From contig QKFD01000021.1 of the NCBI GenBank assembly GCA_003251535.1, forward strand, positions 1 through 50,475: a DNA stretch of 50,475 nucleotides, given 5' to 3'. Under the pieces are notes generated by a model, which saw nothing but the letters and a program-made list of their open reading frames with translations, did no database searches and was not told the origin of the DNA. Each line of letters begins with the position of its first letter. The first letter of the stretch is position 1. This stretch comes from Chromatiales bacterium. Its GTDB lineage: Bacteria; Pseudomonadota; Gammaproteobacteria; Thiohalomonadales; Thiohalomonadaceae. The translations under genes were made by a program, and so were the position numbers. Shown here piece by piece: positions 17,670-26,443 of the stretch.

Positions 17670-18535
17670 GCCTTCTCTCCCAGGCTGCGTCGGCCGGCGC
17701 TCGCTGACGGCACCGGCTGCATGAATGTGGCTATGGGTGGTTGATCGGTGAAGTCGTCGATGGCGGCGAAGATCTCCCCCTGGTCTTTGATCCAGCGGTT
17801 GGTCTCACCGAGGGAGGCGGATAGCACATCCACCGAGCGGGCGAGGCTGCTGGCGTCGGTGGAGAGGAGGGTCTGCTCATGCACCAGGGCCAGCTGTTGA
17901 CGGATCCGCTCCAGTTCGGCATCGACGATGGCGAGGCGGCGGCCAGCATCGCTATGGGTGCGCTGGCGTTCGTTGATGAGCCGCTGCTGGTCCTCCAGGC
18001 TATCCCGTAGCTGGGGGTCGATATCGTCCACGGCCAGCCGCCTCTCCAGCTCCGCCAGTTTGTCTTGGATGTTCTCCCGCTCCCGCTCGCCCACCTGCAC
18101 CACCGCCTCTAGCGCGCCGCGGGCGGCCAGTAGCTTCAGATGGAGCCAACAGAGTTGGGCGAGTTGGCCGGCCTGGAGGCCGGAGGGATCGACCCGGGTC
18201 AGCTCCTGGGCCACCGCGGCGCACTGCTCCTCCATCGCCGTCTGGCGCCGGCGCTCCTCGGGGGGGATCTGGCGGATAAGGGCGGCGCGGCGGGCCGGCC
18301 AGGGGTCGGGTTGGGGCGGTGGGTTGTATTTGAGATCCACCACTGCGCGGAAGCGGCGATTGTTGGCCAGGAAGGTGAGGTAGGCTACCTCCAGCCCAGC
18401 GCCGATGAGCAGAAAGCCGGGATTGAGCAGCGTCCCCAAGAGGCCGAAGGCGGCAAGGCCGAGCCAGTTGGGGGGGATCGGCATCCCTAGCGGTCGGGCG
18501 TTGAAGGCGGCTGAGAGGTAGCGCTGGGCGCTCAC
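17666..18535 (-). CDS. Membrane hairpin/coiled-coil protein of the PspA-AAA cluster
   Basis: A 289-residue protein read from GTG at 18535, whose GTGA overlaps the stop of the AAA gene; the longer open frame to 18796 is antisense-like Pro/Arg/His-rich sequence overlapping the AAA gene and is rejected. Residues about 23-57 form one or two membrane spans (NWLGLAAFGLLGTLLNPGFL). The rest is soluble and strongly helical, with coiled-coil heptads about 150-245 (ENIQDKLAELERRLAVDD, QQRLINERQRTHSD, AELERIRQQLALVHEQ). No known family recognised. The overlaps on both sides couple it tightly to the AAA ATPase and the SBP-OmpA protein, so it may link the cytoplasmic AAA/PspA layer to the membrane. Confidence 0.85.
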   Translation of the reverse strand: MSAQRYLSAAFNARPLGMPIPPNWLGLAAFGLLGTLLNPGFLLIGAGLEVAYLTFLANNRRFRAVVDLKYNPPPQPDPWPARRAALIRQIPPEERRRQTAMEEQCAAVAQELTRVDPSGLQAGQLAQLCWLHLKLLAARGALEAVVQVGERERENIQDKLAELERRLAVDDIDPQLRDSLEDQQRLINERQRTHSDAGRRLAIVDAELERIRQQLALVHEQTLLSTDASSLARSVDVLSASLGETNRWIKDQGEIFAAIDDFTDQPPIATFMQPVPSASAGRRSLGEKA

Positions 18536-20202
18536 CGACGGTTCTCCGGCAGGTTGGCGAGGTGGCGTAACGGCTCGGGGACGAAGTTGAGATCGGTCGC
18601 CTCGCGGATGGCGATGCGCATCTGGAACTCCAGCACATCCCGCGGTACCGGCGGCTGATACCCCTCCAGCGCCTCGGTGACGGCGGCGATGAAGGTGAGC
18701 GACCGGGTGCGCATGAGGCGGTAGGCCTTGACCGCCAGCGCCTCGGCCGCCCCCGGGGTGAGCAACACCGGCATCTTCGACTTGAGGCTCTTCCACGCCT
18801 CAGCGGAGAGGATGATTCCGCGCCGTTTGCAGAGTGCCCCCAGCAGGGCGGCGCTCTCGTCGGTGTTGGTGGTGGGCATCAGCGGCACCTTCACATCGAC
18901 TCGGCCGGGGCGCTTGAGATCCACCTCAATGAGATCGGGGCGGGAGGAGGCGAGCAGCCAGAGGATGCGCCCGCGGTTTTTGCTGTTACCCATCTCCTCG
19001 GCAATCATGGCGTAGAGGCGGCCGGAGAGGCCGGAGTCACCACTCCCTGCGTCGCGCTTGCCTAGGGTCTGGTCCGCCTCGTCGATGAAGACGATGGCGC
19101 GGCCGAGGCCGTGGACCAGGCGGAAGATCTTCTCCAAATTCCCCTCGGAGGAGCCGACCCAGCGGTCACGGAAGTTCTTCAGCCGCACCACCGGGACCCC
19201 CGCCTCGCCGGCCAGACACTCCACCAGGAAGGTCTTGCCGGTGCCGACTGGACCGCACACCAGGTAGCCCATGGGCAGGGCGGCGAGATCGCCGCTCCGC
19301 CAGAGGCTGGCGTCCTGACGCAGCCAGCGCTTCAACGCCTCCTGGCCGTGGTAGTGGCTGAGGTCTTTGGTGGACTCGATGAACTCCACCAGCCCCTCGC
19401 TCTCGGTCTCCACCAGCCCCTTCTTGATGGTTACTAGGTCGCTGTTGGCGATCGCCTGCTGGTGGTAGGCGCGGCGTCGCACCAGGCTCTCCAGGGCGGC
19501 CACCCCCACCCCAGCCAGTGCCTCGCCCAACGCCTTGGGGTTGCTCTCGCTGGGGAAGGCGCTGGGGTGGCTGGTGGCCAGCTCACTGAGCGCCTGGGTC
19601 AGGGTCTCGGCATTGGGGAGCGGGAGGCGCACCCGGGAGACCCGCGGGCTCATGGCCACCAGCGGGTGGACATCGTGCAGGTTGTCGGCAATCAGCAGGC
19701 TGGCAAACGGCATCTCGGTGAAGGGGGCCTCGCTGGACCACTCCCGCACCAGGCTGGCGAGGCTGCCCATGTCATGGCCCCAGTTGGGGCTACTCGGCAG
19801 CACCTGATCGGCCGCCAGCATGAGGAAGGCCACCTGCGGCGGCTCCCCTCCCTGGCCAAGGGCGCGCAGGTTGGCGAGATACTTGATGTAGTGGCTGACA
19901 AACTCCACCGCCGGCAGGGGTTGGCGGGAGAGGGTGTGGAGCGCCTCGGCACCGGGCCAGTGGGCCACCAGCTCGCCCCCCCGCTCGACTCGCAGACCGT
20001 TACCCAGGTCATAGCGGAACAGCACCTGGAATGGTGCCAACAGGGTGGCCTCGATGAAGCCAGTCAGGTTGCCTAGGCCACCGCCGGGTAGCGGCATACG
20101 ATCATGGACATTGCCGTAGAGCAGGAACTGGCCATGGGCACCGCTCTCAAAGGCGGTGGCTACCTCCTCGGCCCAGGTGGGGCTGCCGTTGGGGAGCGTC
20201 AT
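18532..20202 (-). CDS. AAA ATPase with a degenerate N-terminal half, next to pspA
   Basis: A 556-residue protein. The C-terminal half is a full classic AAA module: Walker A GPVGTGKT (317-324), RDRWVGSSEGNLEKIF pore region (345-360), Walker B IVFIDEAD (370-377), sensor 1 LWLLASSRPDLIEVD, arginine fingers in LKRPGRVD (429-436), and a helical lid. The N-terminal half (1-270; FLLYGNVHDRM, FLMLAADQVLPSSPNWG, RVSRVRLPLPN) resembles an AAA-like fold without Walker motifs, as in Ycf46-type or two-tier AAA proteins. It starts 3 nt after pspA. By analogy with Vps4 acting on ESCRT-III it may disassemble or remodel PspA polymers; this is inference from order and fold. Confidence 0.88.
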   Translation of the reverse strand: MTLPNGSPTWAEEVATAFESGAHGQFLLYGNVHDRMPLPGGGLGNLTGFIEATLLAPFQVLFRYDLGNGLRVERGGELVAHWPGAEALHTLSRQPLPAVEFVSHYIKYLANLRALGQGGEPPQVAFLMLAADQVLPSSPNWGHDMGSLASLVREWSSEAPFTEMPFASLLIADNLHDVHPLVAMSPRVSRVRLPLPNAETLTQALSELATSHPSAFPSESNPKALGEALAGVGVAALESLVRRRAYHQQAIANSDLVTIKKGLVETESEGLVEFIESTKDLSHYHGQEALKRWLRQDASLWRSGDLAALPMGYLVCGPVGTGKTFLVECLAGEAGVPVVRLKNFRDRWVGSSEGNLEKIFRLVHGLGRAIVFIDEADQTLGKRDAGSGDSGLSGRLYAMIAEEMGNSKNRGRILWLLASSRPDLIEVDLKRPGRVDVKVPLMPTTNTDESAALLGALCKRRGIILSAEAWKSLKSKMPVLLTPGAAEALAVKAYRLMRTRSLTFIAAVTEALEGYQPPVPRDVLEFQMRIAIREATDLNFVPEPLRHLANLPENRR

Positions 20203-20205
20203 CGA

Positions 20206-20943
20206 TTACTGGCCCTCACTGCCCATGGTGCGTTGGCCCGGTGCGCTGGCATTGGCGCTGGGTTCGATGGCGATCCCTTCGCGGGCGGCGAAGTCGGCCA
20301 GCGCCTGGTCGGCCAGGGCGTCCATCTCCGCCTCTTTGAGGTGGATATCGGTCATGTCCACAGAGTCCTTGGCGACGCGGGCGCGGCCAGCGGCCTGGGT
20401 GCGCTCCTCCTCCACCATCTCATGCAGTCGATTCAGGGTGTCGCCGGAGCTGCCGATCTCGGAGACCATCCCAGAGGCCATCTCGTGCATCTCGGCCATG
20501 GCGGTCTGCATCTTGACGTCGGCGATGGCCCCTTTGAGGGCGTCGATCTTGGCCCGGGCAGAGTTGACCGCCACATCCCGAGCCTTCACCAGGTTGTGAT
20601 AGGTCTCCTCCGCCTGCTCCAGCTGGCGCCGGTTCTCCTCCAGCTCCCGCTGTACGGTCTGTAGCCGCAGGGCGTACTGGGCGGCCGCCTCACGGGTACC
20701 GGCCCGCAGCAGGGCAGTGGTCTTGGCCCGTACCTCCCGCTCCTCTGACTCCAGTTTGCGCACCTGGCCCATCAACCGCTCCGCCAGTCCGGCGTGGGAG
20801 GCGAGGCCTTGGTTGAAGCGGGCGATCTGCTCGCGCAGATTCTCCTTCTCCACCTCCAACAGCGCCTCCGGGTTATTCCGCTCCATGTCGCGGATGAAAA
20901 GACTCAGGATGCCTTTGAACAGATTGACGATACGCGCGTACAT
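20206..20943 (-). CDS. pspA: PspA/IM30 (VIPP1) family membrane-stress protein
   Basis: A 245-residue member of the PspA/IM30 family, bacterial relatives of ESCRT-III that bind stressed inner membranes and form rods and rings. It begins MYARIVNLFKGILSLFIRDM, the amphipathic helix 0/1 typical of the family, then long charged helices (NPEALLEVEKENLREQIARF, YALRLQTVQRELEENRRQLE, VNSARAKIDALKGAIADVKM) and a C-terminal helix DALADQALADFAAREG as in VIPP1/PspA helix 6. The start at 20943 has GGGGAG six nt upstream; the frame is open to 21135 but that extension has no family features. No pspF/pspBC lies in the window, and I found no convincing sigma54 promoter. It heads the AAA/coiled-coil/SBP-OmpA operon. 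Confidence 0.92.
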   Translation of the reverse strand: MYARIVNLFKGILSLFIRDMERNNPEALLEVEKENLREQIARFNQGLASHAGLAERLMGQVRKLESEEREVRAKTTALLRAGTREAAAQYALRLQTVQRELEENRRQLEQAEETYHNLVKARDVAVNSARAKIDALKGAIADVKMQTAMAEMHEMASGMVSEIGSSGDTLNRLHEMVEEERTQAAGRARVAKDSVDMTDIHLKEAEMDALADQALADFAAREGIAIEPSANASAPGQRTMGSEGQ

Positions 20944-21195
20944 GTTTTCTCCCCAGTGGCCGCCCGCTGCGGCCGGCCCATTATCCTGAAATCCTCGCCT
21001 TATCGCTGCCCCGCCGGGGTTAGGGAGGGCGATGCGGGAGAAATTTCCCACTTTTGCCCCAGCTGCGAGGCGCTTTAGACCGGGGCAGCGGGGATTATGA
21101 CCGCCTTGCCACCCCATCGGCCAACCCGTCCTCATACCGCATCGATTTTTCAGCTACTATCCCGGGCATTGGGTGGCTAGAAATGGAGCAAGCTC

Positions 21196-21663
21196 ATGAG
21201 TGGCTGGGTCCTGGAGCAGGTGGCGGATAAGCGCGCCCAGGTGCAGGCGGTGGAGAGCGATGCCGACCTCTTGCGCAGTTATGCGGTGATGCGGCAGCTG
21301 CGTCCCCATCTGGGGGTGGCCGAGTTCATCGAACGGGTGCGGCGGCAGATGGCGGGCGGCTATCGCTTGGTCTGCCTGCGGGAGGAGGAGGGGGGCGATA
21401 TGGTGGCGGTGGCCGGCTACCGCATCGCCGAGAATCTCGCCTGGGGTCGTTTCCTCTATGTGGATGACCTGGTGGTCGATGAGGCGCGTCGAGCCACCGG
21501 CTTTGGTCGCATCCTCATGGATCACCTGGTGGAGGCGGCCTGGAATGCCGGCTGTGTACAGCTCCACCTCGATAGCGGCGTACAGCGCTTTGATGCCCAC
21601 CGTTTCTACTATGGGCGCGGCCTGCACATCAGCGGCTACCACTTTGTGATGGAACTGATCTAA
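21196..21663 (+). CDS. GNAT-family N-acetyltransferase
   Basis: A 155-residue acetyltransferase that uses acetyl-CoA to acetylate an unknown amine. The core fold is visible: VAVAGYRIAENLAWGRFLYV (beta 3), DDLVVDEARRATGFGRILMD (beta 4 and the R/Q-x-x-G-x-G/A acetyl-CoA loop, here RATGFG), then VQLHLDSGVQRFDAHRFYY and the C-terminal RGLHISGYHFVMEL. It is divergent from pspA with about 250 nt between the two starts; nothing in the sequence links it to the PspA system. The GNAT family is clear, the substrate is not. Confidence 0.88.
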   Translation: MSGWVLEQVADKRAQVQAVESDADLLRSYAVMRQLRPHLGVAEFIERVRRQMAGGYRLVCLREEEGGDMVAVAGYRIAENLAWGRFLYVDDLVVDEARRATGFGRILMDHLVEAAWNAGCVQLHLDSGVQRFDAHRFYYGRGLHISGYHFVMELI

Positions 21664-21716
21664 CCGGCGGCCCTCTCCGGTGCGCCCTCCCCTGGAGGGG
21701 GCGGGGCCCGGAGAAG

Positions 21717-21737
21717 CTGTGGATAACTCTGTGGATG
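21717..21737 (+). repeat. Direct repeat copy 1: tandem DnaA boxes
   Basis: Twenty-one nt repeated exactly at 22024-22044. It is made of a perfect DnaA box TGTGGATAA, the spacer CTC, and a second near-box TGTGGATG, giving a 12-bp box-to-box spacing. Such tandem boxes are common at gammaproteobacterial origins. Confidence 0.75.
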
Positions 21738-22023
21738 GGCGCGCCAGCGGGGCGGCTTGGCGGGCGCCAATGGCCCCTTCGGATGGCCTGGTAAAGCCTG
21801 GCAGGATGCCGCAACGCAATGATATTAAAAGATCTCTATGGGCCGCTTGGCCGCCCCCTGGGGCCTCTCAGGTCGCCCCGCCCAGGGCAACCACTGGCTG
21901 TGCAAAAAGTGGTGATGCGCCTTGCTGGATGCAAAACGGTATGCTAAATGCATACCCCCGCCTGCCGACCCCGCCCCGTTAACTCGTTGTCCATCAAGGT
22001 AAAGTGGGGCTTATGCACAGTCT

Positions 22024-22044
22024 CTGTGGATAACTCTGTGGATG
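22024..22044 (+). repeat. Direct repeat copy 2: tandem DnaA boxes
   Basis: Exact copy of 21717-21737, in the same orientation 307 nt away. It is preceded at 22011-22019 by TTATGCACA, an oppositely oriented relaxed DnaA box, so three boxes lie within 35 nt. Confidence 0.75.
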
Positions 22045-22225
22045 AGTGGCTGAAAAACTCCCTGAAGTACCGCCGGCCGAGGGGCTGGGGTGGATTGGCG
22101 GAATTTTGTTCAGCCCAATAACTCATTGATTTTTATGTTGTTAATAAAACGGTTTGCGGTACCGGCAGGGGATTGCAGTTGGACTACAGGGCGGCGTGCG
22201 GGCTGTGAGTAAGCCGTGAGGGTGA

Positions 22226-22257
22226 CCCCGCCCTCGGTGGGGTTGCCGAGGGCGGGG
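22226..22257 (-). terminator. Hairpin after hslU
   Basis: A perfect 12-bp GC-rich stem (22226-22237 with 22246-22257) and 8-nt loop begins 7 nt beyond the hslU stop on the minus strand. There is no T-run directly after it, so it may be an inefficient or Rho-assisted terminator. Confidence 0.55.
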
Positions 22258-22264
22258 AGGGGGG

Positions 22265-23605
22265 TTAGAGGATGTAGCGGGAGAGGTCCTCATCCTGGGC
22301 GAGCGCCCCCAGCTGGTCATCGACATAGGTGGCGTCGATGGTGAGCTGCTGGCCGGAGTGGTCGGGGGCCTCAAAGGAGATCGCCTCCAGGAGCCGCTCC
22401 ACCACTGTGTGGAGGCGGCGGGCACCGATGTTCTCGGTCGTCTCGTTGACCCGCCATGCCACCTCCGCCAGGCGACGGATACCGTCGGCGGTGAACTCCA
22501 CCGTGACCCCCTCCGTGGCGAGCAGCGCCCGGTACTGCTCCGTCAGACAGGCGTGGGGCTCGGTGAGGATGCGGACAAACTCCTCCACTCCCAGGGCATT
22601 CAGCTCCACCCGGATGGGGAAGCGGCCCTGTAGCTCCGGGATAAGATCGGAGGGTTTGGCCAGATGGAAGGCGCCGGAGGCGATGAAGAGGATGTGGTCG
22701 GTCTTGACCATACCGTACTTGGTGGAGACGGTGCTCCCCTCCACTAAGGGCAGCAGGTCCCGCTGTACCCCTTCACGGGAGACGTCGATCCCGCTCCCCC
22801 CCTCACTGCGGCGGGTGATCTTGTCTATCTCATCGAGGAAGACGATGCCGTTCTGCTCCACCGCCTTGACCGCCTCGGCGCGCAGCTCCTCCTCGTTGAC
22901 CAGGCGCCCGGCCTCCTCCTCGGTGAGCAGCTTAAACGCCTCTGCCACCTTGAGTTTGCGCCGCTGGGTCTTGCCACCACCGATGTTTTTAAACAGGTTC
23001 TGGAGCTGAGAACTCATCTCCTCCATGCCCGGCGGGGCCATGATCTCCACCCCGACATTGGGCTGGGCCAGATCCAACTCGATCTCCCGCTCATCCAGCT
23101 CCCCCTCGCGCAACTTCTTGCGGAATTTCTGGCGGGTGGCGGAGTCGGCCTCGCTGGGGGGGGTTGGGGTGCCAAAGCCCCCGCTGCGGGCCGGTGGCAA
23201 GAGGATGTCGAGGATCCGCTCCTCCGCGGCATCCTCGGCGCGGTAGCGCACCTTGCGGGTCTCCTGCTCGCGCATCATCTTGATGGCCATCTCCACCAGG
23301 TCGCGCACGATGGACTCCACATCGCGTCCCACGTACCCCACCTCGGTGAATTTGGTCGCCTCTATCTTGATGAAGGGGGCGTTGGCCAACTTAGCGAGAC
23401 GGCGGGCGATCTCGGTCTTGCCGACGCCAGTGGGGCCGATCATCAGGATATTTTTGGGGGTGATCTCCGGGCGCAGCGTCTCTTCTACCTGGCTGCGGCG
23501 CCAGCGGTTACGCAGCGCCACCGCCACCGCACGCTTGGCGGCGTTCTGGCCGATGATATGTCGGTCCAACTCCTCGACGATCTCGCGGGGGGTCATCTCT
23601 GTCAT
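22265..23605 (-). CDS. hslU: ATP-dependent protease ATPase subunit HslU (ClpY)
   Basis: AAA+ unfoldase that forms a hexamer and feeds substrates into the HslV peptidase. It has 446 residues (E. coli 443). It begins [20 protein letters not shown]; Walker A GPTGVGKT at 57-64; the [20 protein letters not shown] pore segment with the GYVGRD motif; the intermediate domain (about 110-240, coiled and charged); Walker [12 protein letters not shown]; sensor region ASGAFH; and the C-terminal SRYIL tail that inserts into HslV. It follows hslV by 47 nt. Heat-shock control is known for the family, but no clear sigma32 promoter was identified here. Confidence 0.97.
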   Translation of the reverse strand: MTEMTPREIVEELDRHIIGQNAAKRAVAVALRNRWRRSQVEETLRPEITPKNILMIGPTGVGKTEIARRLAKLANAPFIKIEATKFTEVGYVGRDVESIVRDLVEMAIKMMREQETRKVRYRAEDAAEERILDILLPPARSGGFGTPTPPSEADSATRQKFRKKLREGELDEREIELDLAQPNVGVEIMAPPGMEEMSSQLQNLFKNIGGGKTQRRKLKVAEAFKLLTEEEAGRLVNEEELRAEAVKAVEQNGIVFLDEIDKITRRSEGGSGIDVSREGVQRDLLPLVEGSTVSTKYGMVKTDHILFIASGAFHLAKPSDLIPELQGRFPIRVELNALGVEEFVRILTEPHACLTEQYRALLATEGVTVEFTADGIRRLAEVAWRVNETTENIGARRLHTVVERLLEAISFEAPDHSGQQLTIDATYVDDQLGALAQDEDLSRYIL

Positions 23606-23652
23606 GGTGATATCCGGGGATGGCGTTATGCCGAAGTGGGGGGCTGGGCGCC

Positions 23653-24189
23653 CTAACCCAACTCCTCAATGGTGAGGTTGCGGTTGGTGTAGATGCAGAT
23701 ATCGGCGGCGATGCCGAGCGCCCGCTCGACGATCTCCCGCGCCCCTAGCTCGGTGCTCTCCACTAGGGCACGGGCCGCTGCCTGGGCAAAGGGGCCGCCG
23801 GAGCCGATGGCCATCACCCCCTGCTCGGGCTCCACGACATCGCCGTTGCCGGAGAGGATGAGGGAGGTGGTGCGATCGGCCACCGCCAGCATCGCCTCCA
23901 GCCGGCGCAACATGCGATCGGTGCGCCAATCTTTGGCCAGCTCGACCGCGGCCCGGGTGAGGTTGCCTTGGTGTTTCTCCAGCTTGCCCTCGAACCGCTC
24001 GAAGAGGGTGAAGGCATCGGCGGTGCCACCGGCGAAGCCGGCGATGACGTTGCCGTTGTAGAGGCGGCGTACCTTGCGGGCATTGCCCTTCATGATGGTG
24101 TTACCGAGGCTCACTTGGCCGTCGCCGCCGATCACCACCTGGTCGTTGCGACGGACGGAGAGGATAGTCGTCCCGTGAAACTGCTCCAC
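23653..24189 (-). CDS. hslV: ATP-dependent protease peptidase subunit HslV (ClpQ)
   Basis: Proteasome-like threonine peptidase, dodecameric, activated by HslU. It has 178 residues. The GTG start at 24189 is backed by AGGAG 7-8 nt upstream. The sequence [14 protein letters not shown] shows that Thr7, after the His-Gly of a six-residue propeptide, should become the N-terminal nucleophile; E. coli HslV loses only Met. [38 protein letters not shown] and [16 protein letters not shown] are the conserved blocks (catalytic Lys in the KVRRL segment). First gene of hslVU, 72 nt downstream of the methyltransferase gene. Confidence 0.97.
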   Translation of the reverse strand: MEQFHGTTILSVRRNDQVVIGGDGQVSLGNTIMKGNARKVRRLYNGNVIAGFAGGTADAFTLFERFEGKLEKHQGNLTRAAVELAKDWRTDRMLRRLEAMLAVADRTTSLILSGNGDVVEPEQGVMAIGSGGPFAQAAARALVESTELGAREIVERALGIAADICIYTNRNLTIEELG

Positions 24190-24261
24190 ATTCTGCTCCT
24201 ATGGCGAAGGGGGCCATGTTACCACCGCGCCCGCGGGGAGGGGGCCCGGCCAGGCGGCTGT

Positions 24262-24837
24262 TCAGTGGGGTTTGCGGGCCACCAGCAGCGCCTCACCCCG
24301 TAGCCCGCGGTTGATATCGCCGATAAGCGCCTCGTCGCGGTAGACCACCGGGTGCAGTTCAGGAAAGAGGCCGAGCAGCTCCCCCTCTGCCAGGAGATAG
24401 TGGGGGTTATTGGGGCCGCTGCCGCCGACTCGGGTGCGGGTGAAGGTCTGGTAGAAGAGTAGCCCGCCGGGGCGGAGGCTGGCGTTGATGGCGGGGCAGA
24501 GGGCGCGCTCCAGGAAACGGCTGACCAGCACCACATCAAAGCTGCGGGGCGGTGGTGGCTCGGCCACTACGTCGCGCACCGCGGCGGTGAGGGGGCGGGC
24601 GGCGGCCTCGGCGGCGGCGGTGAGCCGGGCAATGGCCACCGGCGAGAGATCCCAGGCGGTGACCTGGAGCCCTTGGGAGGCGAGCAACAGGGCGTTGGCC
24701 CCTAGACCACAGGCGAGATCCAGGGCGCTACCAAAGCGGGGTAGCAGGTGGATATTCTGCTCCAAGACCTGTACCGGCTGCCCCGGTCCACGGGCCTGCC
24801 GATAGCGTTCATCCCACTTTGCTGCCTCTGCACTCAT
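24262..24837 (-). CDS. Class I SAM-dependent methyltransferase (TehB-like)
   Basis: A 191-residue methyltransferase with KWDERYRQ at the start, motif I ALDLACGLGANALLLASQG (38-56), the acidic motif VTAWDLSPVAIARL, and a C-terminal LRPGGLLFYQTFTR segment. W-D-x-R-Y at the N-terminus plus the 'GGLLFYQTF' post-motif is typical of the TehB/thiopurine-methyltransferase-like group near hslVU in several gammaproteobacteria. The substrate is not known. It lies upstream of hslV on the same strand and may share its transcript. Confidence 0.85.
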   Translation of the reverse strand: MSAEAAKWDERYRQARGPGQPVQVLEQNIHLLPRFGSALDLACGLGANALLLASQGLQVTAWDLSPVAIARLTAAAEAAARPLTAAVRDVVAEPPPPRSFDVVLVSRFLERALCPAINASLRPGGLLFYQTFTRTRVGGSGPNNPHYLLAEGELLGLFPELHPVVYRDEALIGDINRGLRGEALLVARKPH

Positions 24838-24977
24838 CGACGTTGCTCCCCCTTAAGGTACCGGCGCGGGCGATCCGGCAGGGGCCAGATCGGCATCGCC
24901 GCATTGAAGCAGATCGACCGCCGTAGGGCCACTCACCCGCTATGTGAGGTTCCGCCAGAGGCGCGGGGCGACGGTGG

Positions 24978-26351
24978 TTAAAGGAAGGTGACCCCCACCT
25001 GGAAGAGCCGCTCTACCTCGGGGATGCGGCGCTTGTCCACCAAGAAGAGGATGACGTGGTCCTCTGCCTGGATCACCGTATCGCGGTGGGCAATGATCAC
25101 CTCATTCCCCCGCACCACGGCACCGATGGTGGTGCCGTGGGGGAGTTTGATCTCCTCCACCGCCCGTCCCACCACCTTGGAGGAGCGTTCGTCGCCGTGG
25201 GCCACCGCCTCGATCGCCTCGGCGGCGCCACGGCGGAGGGAGTGGACCATCACTACGTCGCCACGCCGCACGTGGGCCAGGAGCGATCCGATTGTGGCCT
25301 GCTGCGGCGAGACGGCGATGTCGATCTCCCCCGACTCCACCAGATCGACGTAGGCGGTGCGGTTGATCAGCGCCATCACCTTGCGTGCGCCGAGTCGCTT
25401 GGCCAGCATGGCGGAGAGGATGTTGGCCTCATCGTCGTTGGTCACCGCACAGAAGACATCGGTATCCTCGATGTTCTCCTCCATCAACAGCTCTTCATCG
25501 GCGGCGTCGCCATGCAGCACGATCGATTCAGTCAGCTCTTCGGCGATAGTGCGGGCGCGGGTGGCGGTGTGCTCCACCACCTTCACCTGATAGCGCCCCT
25601 CCAGTGCCTTGGCGAGCCGTTTGCCGATGTTGCCACCGCCAGCGATGATGACCCGCCGCACCGAGTGCTCTAGCCGCCGCAGCTCCCCCATCACCGCCCG
25701 GATATCCTTTTTGGCGGCGATGAAGAACACCTCGTCATCCGCCTCGATGATGGTGGTGCCCTCGGGGATGATGGGGCGGCCGCGTCGGAAGATGGCGGCG
25801 ACCCGCGTCTCCACCCGCGGCAGCTGGTCGCGCAGCGCCTTGAGCTGATGGCCCACCAGGGGGCCGCCGTAGTAGGCCCTCACTGCCACCAGCTGCACCC
25901 GACCGCCGGCAAAGTCGAGCACCTGGAGGGCCCCGGGGTGTTCGATGAGGCGATAGACATAATCGGTGACCAGCTGCTCTGGGCTTATCAGGACATCGAT
26001 GGGCAGCGAGTCTTGGGTGAAGAGTTGGGGGTGGGCCAGGTACTCCAGGGCCCGCACGCGGGCGATCTTGGTGGGGGTGTGAAACAGGCTATAGGCCACC
26101 TGGCAGGCGACCATGTTGGTCTCGTCGGAGTTGGTGACGGCGATGATCATGTCGGCATCCTCCGCCCCGGCGCGGAGCAGTACATCGGGGTGGGAGGCCT
26201 GGCCGGTGATGGTGCGTAGGTCGAGCCGGTCCTGGAGCGCCTGGAGGAGCTGCGGGTTGGTGTCGACAACCGTGATGTCGTTGGCCTCGTTCACCAGATT
26301 GGCGGCGAGGGAGGAGCCGACCTGGCCGGCACCGAGGATGATGATCTTCAT
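24978..26351 (-). CDS. trkA: Trk potassium uptake system peripheral NAD-binding protein TrkA
   Basis: Cytoplasmic regulator that binds the TrkH/TrkG potassium channel and gates it with NAD(H). It has 457 residues, the usual length. It consists of two tandem RCK units: Rossmann motif 1 [14 protein letters not shown] (3-16), a first TrkA-C domain around 140-225, Rossmann motif 2 [19 protein letters not shown] (about 233-251), and a second TrkA-C domain with [20 protein letters not shown]. No trkH is present in the window. It follows ntrX by 92 nt on the same strand, the order ntrYX-trkA being common in gammaproteobacteria. Confidence 0.97.
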   Translation of the reverse strand: MKIIILGAGQVGSSLAANLVNEANDITVVDTNPQLLQALQDRLDLRTITGQASHPDVLLRAGAEDADMIIAVTNSDETNMVACQVAYSLFHTPTKIARVRALEYLAHPQLFTQDSLPIDVLISPEQLVTDYVYRLIEHPGALQVLDFAGGRVQLVAVRAYYGGPLVGHQLKALRDQLPRVETRVAAIFRRGRPIIPEGTTIIEADDEVFFIAAKKDIRAVMGELRRLEHSVRRVIIAGGGNIGKRLAKALEGRYQVKVVEHTATRARTIAEELTESIVLHGDAADEELLMEENIEDTDVFCAVTNDDEANILSAMLAKRLGARKVMALINRTAYVDLVESGEIDIAVSPQQATIGSLLAHVRRGDVVMVHSLRRGAAEAIEAVAHGDERSSKVVGRAVEEIKLPHGTTIGAVVRGNEVIIAHRDTVIQAEDHVILFLVDKRRIPEVERLFQVGVTFL

Positions 26352-26443
26352 GGCATCTCGTCTCGCAGCCGCGCCGGGCGCGGCAAGATCCTCTTTAGCG
26401 CCTTGCGGGGTCGCTTGACGACCCCGCGGCCGGGCGGTGGGGG

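Larger units (their letters stand above)
21664..22264. other. Non-coding region with DnaA boxes: candidate oriC or DnaA-binding locus
   Basis: No gene lies in this 601-nt region. It holds two perfect DnaA boxes (TGTGGATAA at 21718-21726 and 22025-22033), two that fit the relaxed consensus TTWTNCACA (complement of 21899-21907; 22011-22019) and two near matches 3 nt beyond the perfect boxes (TGTGGATGG 21730-21738; TGTGGATGA 22037-22045). Two AT-rich patches stand out in this GC-rich DNA: 21819-21838, with a GATCTTTTAATAT reading on the minus strand like an oriC 13-mer, and 22117-22152. A 7-bp palindrome lies at 21938-21956. Flanking genes (hslVU, trkA-rsmB-dprA side) are origin-proximal in Pseudomonas. 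Confidence 0.55.

Noticed and set aside
18536-18796. N-terminal extension of the coiled-coil membrane gene
   Set aside because: Overlaps the AAA gene in another frame and encodes Pro/His/Arg-rich sequence; the GTG at 18535 in a GTGA overlap is the natural start.
20944-21195. Sigma54 (-24/-12) promoter before pspA
   Set aside because: Searched both strands for GG-N10-GC with the TGGCAC/TTGCA context; the best candidates lack the GC at -12.
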